Shown one piece after another: positions 1 to 5,469 of a DNA stretch of 8,506 nt. Under the pieces are notes generated by a model, which was not told where the DNA came from, ran no database searches, and saw only the letters and a list, made by a program, of their open reading frames with translations. The stretch covers positions 1-8,506 of the forward strand of contig CAMOXE010000091.1 in assembly GCA_946628865.1 (NCBI GenBank). The letters are read 5' to 3'. Every line of letters begins with the position of its first letter. Positions within the stretch are counted from its first letter, which is position 1. Origin of the DNA: an uncultured Clostridia bacterium (lineage in GTDB: Bacteria > Bacillota > Clostridia > Christensenellales > Borkfalkiaceae). The translations under genes were made by a program, and so were the position numbers.

Positions 1-7
1 ATTTTAC

Positions 8-37
8 AAAAAAAATTTAAAAATCTTTAAGGATTTT
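8..37 (-). terminator. Weak possible terminator of the four-helix membrane protein gene
   Basis: Read on the minus strand, an AT-rich inverted repeat (AAAATC, a six-base loop, GATTTT; window 20-37) is followed shortly by a run of eight T (window 8-15). It lies about 20 bp beyond the stop codon of the minus-strand gene ending at 56. The stem is short and contains almost no GC, so it is a marginal intrinsic terminator. The base run is clear; the function is inferred. Confidence 0.3.
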
Positions 38-55
38 ATGCGCGCTTTTCTCGAT

Positions 56-667
56 CTATTCGGCGTTGTCGGACTTGCCGTCGTCTTTTTCGGGCGTCGG
101 ATCGACAAACTCGGAATCGAGTTCCGCGGCTATTTTCGCTTTATCGAACTCCTCCGCGGACACGACTTTTTGCGTTTTCTTTTTAGATTTTAAAGACAGC
201 GTTATTTGCCTTTCGACGACGGGAAGAACGATACATAGTCCGTATGCGACGATAAAAGATATTAAGGCGTCGGTTATAGACGTTTCTATTCTGCCTTCCA
301 AAGCGAAGTACGCGACCAAAAGCACCGCAAACATTACGGCGGAGAATATCGCAAAGGTATAGTACTCTTTTTTTCTCTCCTCGAAAAACGTCTCGTCGGA
401 AAGTGCGACGCGGATATAAAAGTAGGCAAGCGTTGCTCTGTACCCGGCAAGCGCCGCGGAAATTGCTATGCCCAAAATCGCGGTAATAAAACTTACCATC
501 GCGTAACTGACGAGGTTCAGCCCGAAAAGTTCGTCCGATATATCCTGAATCACTTTCGTAACTTCGCTCATGCTTATTATCGAGCGCAGGACTATCGCCG
601 CGTAGCCGAGCGCCATAATTCCGGAGATGATTCCCGTCGCCAGACTCAGATAATATTTCTTTTTCAT
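56..667 (-). CDS. Four-helix integral membrane protein of unknown function, 203 aa
   Basis: I do not recognise this protein. Four hydrophobic helices can be read at roughly residues 7-29, 50-75, 103-124 and 131-152. The N-terminus is short and basic (MKKK). A cytoplasmic-looking tail of about 50 residues follows, first lysine-rich (SKKKTQK, about 161-167), then strongly acidic to the end (DPTPEKDDGKSD). There is no signal peptide cleavage site, enzymatic motif or metal-binding cluster. The start is forced: an in-frame TAA lies 9 nt upstream (677-679), and the next methionine (residue 18) falls inside helix 1. No Shine-Dalgarno sequence precedes it; the bases before ATG are CATTAC. The gene is divergent from bipA with a gap of about 100 bp. 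It could be a regulator or chaperone of membrane processes, but nothing seen supports a specific role. Confidence 0.8.
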   Translation of the reverse strand: MKKKYYLSLATGIISGIMALGYAAIVLRSIISMSEVTKVIQDISDELFGLNLVSYAMVSFITAILGIAISAALAGYRATLAYFYIRVALSDETFFEERKKEYYTFAIFSAVMFAVLLVAYFALEGRIETSITDALISFIVAYGLCIVLPVVERQITLSLKSKKKTQKVVSAEEFDKAKIAAELDSEFVDPTPEKDDGKSDNAE

Positions 668-673
668 GTAATG

Positions 674-702
674 ATTTTAACATATTATAAGTCAAATGTC
701 TA
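674..702 (-). promoter_or_regulatory. Sigma-A-type promoter of the membrane protein gene, leaderless geometry
   Basis: On the minus strand a -35 box TAGACA (697-702) and a -10 box TAAAAT (674-679) are separated by exactly 17 bp; each has one mismatch to consensus. Only six bases lie between the -10 box and the ATG at 667, so initiation seven bases after the -10 would fall on the A of the start codon. A second TATAAT (684-689) overlaps but lacks a good -35 at the right distance; if used it would give a leader of about 10 nt, still without a ribosome binding site. Confidence 0.5.
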
Positions 703-730
703 ATTTTTTGAGGTAGTTATATTCATTTAT

Positions 731-759
731 TTGACAAAACCTCTGCAAGATTATATAAT
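731..759 (+). promoter_or_regulatory. Perfect-consensus sigma-A promoter of bipA
   Basis: TTGACA (731-736), a 17-bp spacer and TATAAT (754-759) match the consensus vegetative promoter at all twelve positions. The ATG of bipA is at 769, only nine bases after the -10 box, so the normal transcription start would be near 766 and leave a leader of about 0-4 nt. No Shine-Dalgarno sequence is present in the nine bases (attgaagtt). This implies strong, constitutive transcription of a nearly leaderless mRNA. Confidence 0.85.
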
Positions 760-768
760 ATTGAAGTT

Positions 769-2598
769 ATGACAGAGAAGAGAAACGATATAAGGAACAT
801 AGCGATAATAGCGCACGTCGACCACGGCAAAACCACGCTCGTCGACGGGCTTTTAAAGCAGAACAATATTTTCAGAACCAACGAAGTGGTAGCCGAACGC
901 GTAATGGACAGCGGCGACATCGAGCGCGAACGCGGAATTACGATACTCGCCAAAAACACGGCGGTAGTCTACAAGGACACGAAGATAAACATAATCGACA
1001 CCCCCGGGCATGCGGATTTCGGCGGGGAAGTGGAGCGAATACTTTCCATGGTAGACGGCGTAGTACTTCTCGTAGACGCGGTGGAAGGCTGTATGCCGCA
1101 GACCAGATACGTCCTTAAAAAGGCGTTGTCGCTTAATAAAAAGCCTATCGTCTGCATAAACAAGATAGACAAGGGCGGCGACGTAAACGCGACTATCGAC
1201 GGAATAATCGATTTGTTTATAGAACTCGGCGCAAACGACGATCAACTCGATTTCAAGGTCGTCTACGCGAGCGCCAAGCAAGGTTGGGCGAAGAAGAATA
1301 TAAACGACGAGGGTAAAGACCTTTCGCCGCTGCTCGATACTATTTTGGAAGAAATACCCGCGCCCGAGGGCGACGAGGACGCTCCGCTCCAGGCGATAAT
1401 ATGCAACGTCGATTACGACGAATACGTCGGCAGGATCGGAATAGGCAGGATAGTTCGCGGCAGGATTGCGGACGGTCAGCCGATAACCGTCGTGCATACG
1501 GACAAGACTACGACGAGCGCGAGGGTGGGTAAACTCTACGAATTCAAAGGCTTAAAGCGCATGGAAGTAGAGAGCGCCGCGCTCGGAGACATAATCGCGG
1601 TTTCGGGAATAGAAAAAATCAATATCGGCGAAACGCTCTGCTCGCCGGATCTCGTCGAGGGGCTGCCGTTCGTCGCGATAGACGAGCCGACCGTATCGAT
1701 GTATTTTATGGTAAACAACAGCCCGTTTGCGGGCAAAGAGGGTAAGTACGTCACTTCGAGGCATCTTCGCGCGAGACTTTTTAAAGAGATAGAAACCAAC
1801 GTTTCGATGCGCGTCGAGGAAACGGACAGCGCGGACACGTTTAAAGTGTTCGGCAGAGGCGAACTTCACCTTTCGATTTTGATAGAGAATATGCGCCGCG
1901 AGGGCTACGAATTTCAGGTTTCGAGACCGAAAGTCATATTCAAGGAAATAAACGGAAAAACTCACGAGCCGATGGAGGATCTCGTCGTGGAAGTTCCGAA
2001 CGACTACGTCGGGGCGATAATGAACAAACTCGGCGCGAGAAAGGGCGAACTGATAGACATGACCGCGGACGATCGCGGCACGACCAAACTCGAATTCAAA
2101 ATTCCCGCGAGATGCCTTTTCGGTTATAGGAGCGAAATGCTGACGGATACCAAGGGCTTTGGAATAATGAGTCACGTCTTTTCGGGATATGAAGAGTATA
2201 AGGGCGATATTTTAGGCAGAACGCGCGGAAGTTTAGTCGTGTTCGAGAGCGGCGTGACGACGCAATACGGACTTTTCAACGCGCAAGAGCGTTGCACGTT
2301 GTTTATCGGCGCGGGCGAAAAGGTGTACGAAGGTCAAGTCGTCGGAGAGAACTCGAGAGAGGACGATTTAGCGGTAAACGTCTGCAAACTCAAGCATTTG
2401 ACGAACAGTCGGGCGGCAGGCTCTGACGACGCATTAAAACTCATTCCTCCCACGGTGCTTTCGCTTGAGCAATGCCTCGAGTTTATCGCGGACGACGAAC
2501 TCGTCGAGGTAACGCCTTTAAGCATACGCTTAAGGAAGAAGATATTGCAGCGCGATTTGCGAATGAAAGAGTGGGCGAAAAACAGGAAACCCGAATAA
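769..2598 (+). CDS. typA: Ribosome-associated translational GTPase BipA/TypA
   Basis: BipA/TypA is an EF-G/LepA-like GTPase that binds the 70S ribosome and assists 50S assembly and translation under cold or other stress. All G motifs are present: AHVDHGKTT (15-23), switch I ERERGITI (about 52-59), DTPGH (77-81), NKID (131-134) and SAK (168-170). The beta-barrel domain follows (about 205-300), then EF-G III-like and V-like domains with GRGELHLSIL near 360-375, and the BipA-specific C-terminal domain (about 485-609, with TRGSLVVFESG and a basic C-terminus). The 609-aa length fits the family (about 610). The N-terminus RNDIRNIAIIAHVDHGKTT aligns with known family starts, and no ATG, GTG or TTG lies in frame upstream back to the stop at 709, so the start is secure although it has no ribosome binding site. 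After NKID the usual arginine/proline-rich segment (RPxARP-like) is replaced by KGGDVNA. Confidence 0.97.
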   Translation: MTEKRNDIRNIAIIAHVDHGKTTLVDGLLKQNNIFRTNEVVAERVMDSGDIERERGITILAKNTAVVYKDTKINIIDTPGHADFGGEVERILSMVDGVVLLVDAVEGCMPQTRYVLKKALSLNKKPIVCINKIDKGGDVNATIDGIIDLFIELGANDDQLDFKVVYASAKQGWAKKNINDEGKDLSPLLDTILEEIPAPEGDEDAPLQAIICNVDYDEYVGRIGIGRIVRGRIADGQPITVVHTDKTTTSARVGKLYEFKGLKRMEVESAALGDIIAVSGIEKINIGETLCSPDLVEGLPFVAIDEPTVSMYFMVNNSPFAGKEGKYVTSRHLRARLFKEIETNVSMRVEETDSADTFKVFGRGELHLSILIENMRREGYEFQVSRPKVIFKEINGKTHEPMEDLVVEVPNDYVGAIMNKLGARKGELIDMTADDRGTTKLEFKIPARCLFGYRSEMLTDTKGFGIMSHVFSGYEEYKGDILGRTRGSLVVFESGVTTQYGLFNAQERCTLFIGAGEKVYEGQVVGENSREDDLAVNVCKLKHLTNSRAAGSDDALKLIPPTVLSLEQCLEFIADDELVEVTPLSIRLRKKILQRDLRMKEWAKNRKPE

Positions 2599-2605
2599 TA
2601 TAAAA

Positions 2606-2659
2606 ACGCGAAATAAAGCGCGAGAATGCCAAACGGCATTCTCCCGCTTTATTTCGCGT
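2606..2659. terminator. Long bidirectional hairpin terminator between bipA and the TM2 gene
   Basis: An inverted repeat of 15 + 9 bp with a single C-C mismatch: 2606-2620 pairs with 2645-2659 and 2622-2630 pairs with 2635-2643, closing on the loop AAAC (2631-2634). It fills the gap between the stops of convergent bipA (2598) and the TM2 gene (2662). On the minus strand it is followed by TTTTATATTATT, a fair U-tract; on the plus strand by AATTAAAC, which is weaker. It probably terminates both genes, more efficiently the minus-strand one. Confidence 0.8.
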
Positions 2660-2661
2660 AA

Positions 2662-2868
2662 TTAAACGTAGTAAACCGTAGGTTTATTTAATATGCTGAA
2701 AAAATCGATAATCCAGCCTAAACCGAATATGCCGAACGTAAACAAATAAATCATTCCCGTACCTATTTTCTCTTCGTAAAACTTATGCCCACCAACTAAC
2801 CCCAACAGCAGCCATAAGATAAATGCTATCCATTTGTTTTTTGCTTTGCCCAAATGTCCTGCTATCAC
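2662..2868 (-). CDS. TM2-domain small membrane protein, 68 aa
   Basis: This is a two-helix TM2-domain protein, a widespread family without an established biochemical function in bacteria. The domain signature covers almost the whole protein: a basic start (KAKNKW), helix 1 (about 13-27), the turn GGHKFYEEKIGTGMIY (26-41), helix 2 with FGIFGLGWIIDF (45-56), and a short tail. The start is uncertain. GTG (2866-2868) is the first standard start in the open frame, but no Shine-Dalgarno sequence precedes it, and the frame stays open upstream to a stop at 2974-2976. Many relatives carry an N-terminal zinc-ribbon; none is present here. The TM2 call is confident, the exact start is not. Confidence 0.82.
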   Translation of the reverse strand: MIAGHLGKAKNKWIAFILWLLLGLVGGHKFYEEKIGTGMIYLFTFGIFGLGWIIDFFSILNKPTVYYV

Positions 2869-2898
2869 ATTGTTTGTATTCTTAATAAGCCTCGTATA

Positions 2899-2940
2899 TT
2901 GTGGCTTTAGCAGACTTTTTTGACGTTTCGGCAGACTTTT
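2899..2940 (-). repeat. Imperfect 21-bp tandem duplication upstream of the TM2 gene
   Basis: Two adjacent 21-bp units (2920-2940 and 2899-2919) match at about 16 of 21 positions and share AAAAGTCTGC at their 5' ends on the minus strand. The length is a multiple of three. In the open frame that leads into the TM2 gene the units read KSLPKRQ and KSLLKPQ. No standard start codon lies upstream in that frame, so this may simply be intergenic duplication. Confidence 0.5.
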
Positions 2941-2961
2941 TGCTCGGCAGGAAAGACTGAC

Positions 2962-3007
2962 AAACGGCGGATATTATCTGCAATTTTGCAGATAATATCC
3001 GCCGTTT
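2962..3007. terminator. Perfect 20-bp-stem hairpin, possible terminator
   Basis: Positions 2962-2981 and 2988-3007 are perfect reverse complements around a six-base AATTTT loop; the AA/TT of the loop can extend pairing further. The outer arms are GC-rich (CGGCGG/CCGCCG). The flanking T runs are short: TTTT on the plus strand (3004-3007) and TTT then GTCAGTC on the minus strand. It lies downstream of the TMEM175-family gene, about 90 nt past its stop on the minus strand, and upstream of the TM2 gene. A terminator or RNA-stabilising hairpin is likely; a palindromic mobile remnant is possible. Confidence 0.55.
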
Positions 3008-3064
3008 TAACTCGCGCCGCTCATATAAAAGTAAGTATGACAAGGTTTTATATCGATAATGCTT

Positions 3065-3100
3065 GGCGGCGGAGCGTATCGCTCCGCCGCCTGATTTTTT
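3065..3100 (+). terminator. GC-rich hairpin with T6 tract abutting the TMEM175-family stop codon
   Basis: A 12-bp perfect GC-rich stem (3065-3076 with 3080-3091, loop TAT) is followed on the plus strand by TGA and six T (3095-3100). This is a textbook intrinsic terminator in the plus direction, where it would stop antisense transcripts before they run into the minus-strand gene at 3099-3680. On the minus strand the same hairpin lies just after that gene's stop codon but is followed by AAGCATT rather than a U-tract, so it is a weaker terminator there. Confidence 0.6.
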
Positions 3101-3680
3101 AAGCCGCAGATTTATTGCATTTTCGCTTTTTAAATCCGAACGCGACCGCTAAAAACACTACGGACGCAAAGACCGAAATCATCACCGCCGGCGGGAATAC
3201 GGTTGCGCCTATTATTATGCCGACGATTGTTATGCCCTCGTCGATTATAACCGTCTTTCGTAGCATATTTATCCTGTTTTTTACGTCGTCGTTATGTTTT
3301 GCGAGAAGTTCGGAACTTATCATATTGCACAGTATAATTATCGCTATATCCGTTCCGAACAGTATCTGAGGGATTTTCTCGTTTAAGTTTCTGCCGACGT
3401 ATACCGTCAAAAACGGAACGAGCGACGAGAAAAAGAGCGTAAACAAGTTTACGAATAATATTTCTCTCGATACCGTTTCGACGTGGTGCCAAACGCTGTG
3501 AAGATTTATCCACATGGTCCCGAGCCAGAAAAACGCAAGCGCGTAAGCCATCAGTTGAAACCAGAACACGTTTAAATCTTTCCACTCCGAGCCGCCGGGG
3601 ATAACGAATTCCAAGACGACAATCGTCATAATAATTGCCATAACCGCGTCGAAAAACGCTACGAATCTGTCTTTTTTCAT
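3099..3680 (-). CDS. TMEM175-family (DUF1211) six-helix membrane protein, putative potassium channel
   Basis: Family features are an N-terminal RFVAFFDAVMAIIMTIVVLE (5-24), corresponding to the RxxxFSDxxxAI signature of TMEM175 helix 1, and a tryptophan/histidine-rich segment MWINLHSVWHHVETV (56-70) after helix 2. Six helices are visible at about 9-27, 37-57, 73-95, 107-124, 148-164 and 165-183, with a basic tail (KKRKCNK). The 193-aa length is usual for bacterial members, which assemble as potassium-conducting channels; conduction here is inferred from family only. The serine of the FSD motif is phenylalanine (F10). The start is supported by GGAGAGG five bases before ATG. The gene is divergent from the unknown operon at 3890. 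Confidence 0.8.
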   Translation of the reverse strand: MKKDRFVAFFDAVMAIIMTIVVLEFVIPGGSEWKDLNVFWFQLMAYALAFFWLGTMWINLHSVWHHVETVSREILFVNLFTLFFSSLVPFLTVYVGRNLNEKIPQILFGTDIAIIILCNMISSELLAKHNDDVKNRINMLRKTVIIDEGITIVGIIIGATVFPPAVMISVFASVVFLAVAFGFKKRKCNKSAA

Positions 3681-3736
3681 AGTAACCTCTCCAAATCGAC
3701 GTTTAATATTATAACAGATTTTGCATGAAAATACAA
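3681..3736 (-). promoter_or_regulatory. Promoter and ribosome binding site of the TMEM175-family gene
   Basis: On the minus strand there is an extended -10, TG-T-TATAAT (TATAAT at 3708-3713). The -35 match, TTGTAT (3731-3736), is weak at a 17-bp spacer; the extended -10 would compensate. Transcription would start near 3701, giving a leader of about 20 nt that contains GGAGAGG ending five bases before the ATG. This is conventional architecture, unlike the pair at 667/769. Confidence 0.6.
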
Positions 3737-3779
3737 TTATATAATTATGACAATTTAATTTTTCGACAAAACGTTTATA

Positions 3780-3822
3780 TGTTGCACATTTGTTGCACTT
3801 AAAATGATAATATTAATATAAT
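3780..3822 (+). promoter_or_regulatory. Duplicated promoter of the unknown two-gene operon, 11-bp offset
   Basis: The octamer TGTTGCAC occurs at 3780-3787 and again at 3791-3798. Each TTGCAC can serve as a -35 with an 18-bp spacer to a -10: TTGCAC (3782-3787) with GATAAT (3806-3811), and TTGCAC (3793-3798) with TATAAT (3817-3822). Both boxes are shifted by the same 11 bp, about one helical turn. The second is the better promoter, with a start near 3829 and a leader of about 60 nt. The repeats could equally be a direct-repeat operator bound by a regulator. Confidence 0.6.
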
Positions 3823-3878
3823 AATGGCGTTAAGGCTATTTCCGCATAAGCGAGGACTAAGCGAAATACGCTGAATTA

Positions 3879-3885
3879 AAAGGAG
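3879..3885 (+). promoter_or_regulatory. Ribosome binding site that favours the second of two adjacent ATGs
   Basis: AAAGGAG (3879-3885) lies four bases before the first ATG (3890) and seven before the second (3893). The seven-base spacing is nearer the usual optimum, so translation may begin at 3893, giving 516 residues starting MPNLNPELT. Confidence 0.75.
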
Positions 3886-3889
3886 AAAA

Positions 3890-5443
3890 ATGATGCCGAA
3901 TTTAAATCCGGAACTTACGGAACAAGAAAAGCTGAAACTTTTGGCGGAACATAGGGCGTACATAGACGACTTCAACAGTCATTTCCCTGACGATATGAAG
4001 ATTCCTTATGACGACGAGGCGTTCAGGGCGAAACTCGACGATCCGACGGAAGTAATGCGCTATCGCAGAAGCGTTGCAAGGGAAGAAAAAATTTCCGAGC
4101 AGACAAGAATATACGAACGTATGGAAAGCAAATACGGCACTCCGCCGGCGGGAAGACACTACCTTAACAGAAACATACAATTTGCTTTTAAGACCGACGG
4201 GTCTGATGAGTCTAACGAGTATAACGAGAATTTATACAAAAATTACGTCAACAATCCCGAAAAATTGCTCTATTCCAAGGTACAGAAGATAATAAACTCC
4301 GATCCGGAGCCGCTTTATAACGCGTTTGACGACAAGGGCGCACTCGGCGATTTTTACGATAATAACCAAGAACTTTGCGAGGACGCGTTCGTTTACGATT
4401 CTATGTTAAAAGACGACGCTCTCGATTGGGTAACTCCGCAGTTGAAAGACTCGATTGCGAGTATGAAAAAGCCTATACAAATGCTCGGCGAAGCACAAAA
4501 ATCCGCCTATGCAACCATAGGCTCGTCATATCTTACCATGCCGAATCTTACGGTTGAACAAGCCACTATCCTGATGGGGAGCGGACCGCAGTATGCGGGA
4601 AAGGACGCAAAGACGGAAGTCCGCAACACGATAATGCGTGCGCTTGAAAAAAGCGAGGGCGTCGAACAGGCGAAAGACTTTTACGACGAACTTCGTAGCA
4701 GAGGCATGAGGCTTAACAATACTTTCTTTACGAGTCACGTCGCGGAAGAGCGGCAACCCGACGGAACGTATAAACCGGTAACTTTCAGCAAAGTAATGCT
4801 CCATCCGAACGACCCCAATCTCAATATCCGTAAGCGGACGAAAGACGAAATCTGGCATATAAAGAATATAAGTAAAGAATACGAGAGGGAATATCTCGGC
4901 GTTTGGCAGAAGAAGTTCGGCGAAATAAGCGGCAACCAAGGACCTTTCGACTTTGCGGCGATAAAGGACGCCAACAAGGGCAACGTGTTCGAGCGCATGC
5001 TGTTTAGGACTTCGCGCCAGTACACGGAGTTTATAAACGCGTTTGAAAATTACAACAATCCGCAGTCTAAAGACTATCTTAACAGAGAGAAACTGCGCGA
5101 AAAGGCTGAAGCCTACCAAACGCGTAAGATAGGACAGGGCAAGACGTTAGAGCAGATGGACGCAACCAGCAGGGGCAGAATGAACCTTACCACGCACGTT
5201 ATCGCAACGCTCGACTATATGGATAAGATGGACGATATGGTGAGAAACCAAATCAACGCAAAACTCTATCCGGCTCCGGGCGAAAAGTCCAACGGAGAGC
5301 CGTTCCTTAAAGCGGAGGACGTAAACGACGCTCCGAAACACGACGAGGTCAAAGAGATACAAAACGTCCTTGACACCATAAAGGTAAACAAGGGCGACAA
5401 CGTGATGGATGTGTCTGACGACGATTTGGATTTAACAGTATAA
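3890..5443 (+). CDS. Unknown large hydrophilic protein, first gene of a paralogous pair, 517 aa
   Basis: I do not recognise this protein. It has no signal peptide, membrane helix or cysteine cluster and is rich in charged and polar residues, so it is probably cytoplasmic and mostly helical. Visible segments are a charged N-terminal region (about 1-85), a central helical region (about 110-275), a short strand-like stretch around TFFTSHVAEERQPDGTYKPV (278-297), and a block at 361-447 that contains ANKGNVFERMLFRTSRQY and then FINAFENY. The last 60 residues form a disordered-looking acidic tail ending DVSDDDLDLTV. The 361-388 block aligns without gaps with residues 174-201 of the next gene's product (14 of 28 identical), so the two are probably paralogues or share a domain. 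It is the first gene of an operon with its own promoter, and codon use resembles the flanking core genes. No enzymatic motif was found; a structural or binding role is a guess. Confidence 0.88.
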   Translation: MMPNLNPELTEQEKLKLLAEHRAYIDDFNSHFPDDMKIPYDDEAFRAKLDDPTEVMRYRRSVAREEKISEQTRIYERMESKYGTPPAGRHYLNRNIQFAFKTDGSDESNEYNENLYKNYVNNPEKLLYSKVQKIINSDPEPLYNAFDDKGALGDFYDNNQELCEDAFVYDSMLKDDALDWVTPQLKDSIASMKKPIQMLGEAQKSAYATIGSSYLTMPNLTVEQATILMGSGPQYAGKDAKTEVRNTIMRALEKSEGVEQAKDFYDELRSRGMRLNNTFFTSHVAEERQPDGTYKPVTFSKVMLHPNDPNLNIRKRTKDEIWHIKNISKEYEREYLGVWQKKFGEISGNQGPFDFAAIKDANKGNVFERMLFRTSRQYTEFINAFENYNNPQSKDYLNREKLREKAEAYQTRKIGQGKTLEQMDATSRGRMNLTTHVIATLDYMDKMDDMVRNQINAKLYPAPGEKSNGEPFLKAEDVNDAPKHDEVKEIQNVLDTIKVNKGDNVMDVSDDDLDLTV

Positions 5444-5455
5444 TATAAGCGCATA

Positions 5456-5463
5456 AAAGGAGG
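5456..5463 (+). promoter_or_regulatory. Strong ribosome binding site of the second unknown gene
   Basis: AAAGGAGG is a perfect anti-16S match placed six bases before the ATG at 5470. It fixes that start and suggests the second protein is translated at least as well as the first, with no need for translational coupling across the 26-nt gap. Confidence 0.85.
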
Positions 5464-5469
5464 AAAACA

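Noticed and set aside
183..695. 170-aa minus-strand open frame overlapping the 203-aa membrane protein gene
   Set aside because: It is a shifted frame of the same strand with arginine-rich, low-hydrophobicity composition and no family resemblance; the 203-aa frame has coherent membrane helices.
853..1497. 214-aa minus-strand open frame antisense to bipA
   Set aside because: Shadow of a strongly conserved coding region; its composition (rich in Tyr, Val, Arg) mirrors the codon bias of bipA, and no start signal is present.
2968..2983. Similarity between cggatattatctgcaa in the 20-bp hairpin and cggatatttatcgcaa in the glyA-end repeat, as possible paired attachment sites
   Set aside because: The match needs one insertion and one deletion over 16 bases and the first copy is part of a palindrome; chance is a sufficient explanation.
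2920..3102. 60-aa plus-strand open frame across the hairpin region
   Set aside because: It starts at TTG without a ribosome binding site and its sequence is produced by the two palindromes; there is no sign of coding constraint.
3829..3889. Riboswitch or attenuator in the leader of the unknown operon
   Set aside because: The leader is about 60 nt with only short stems (for example AGCG-AAATA-CGCT at 3860-3872) and no terminator or recognised aptamer.
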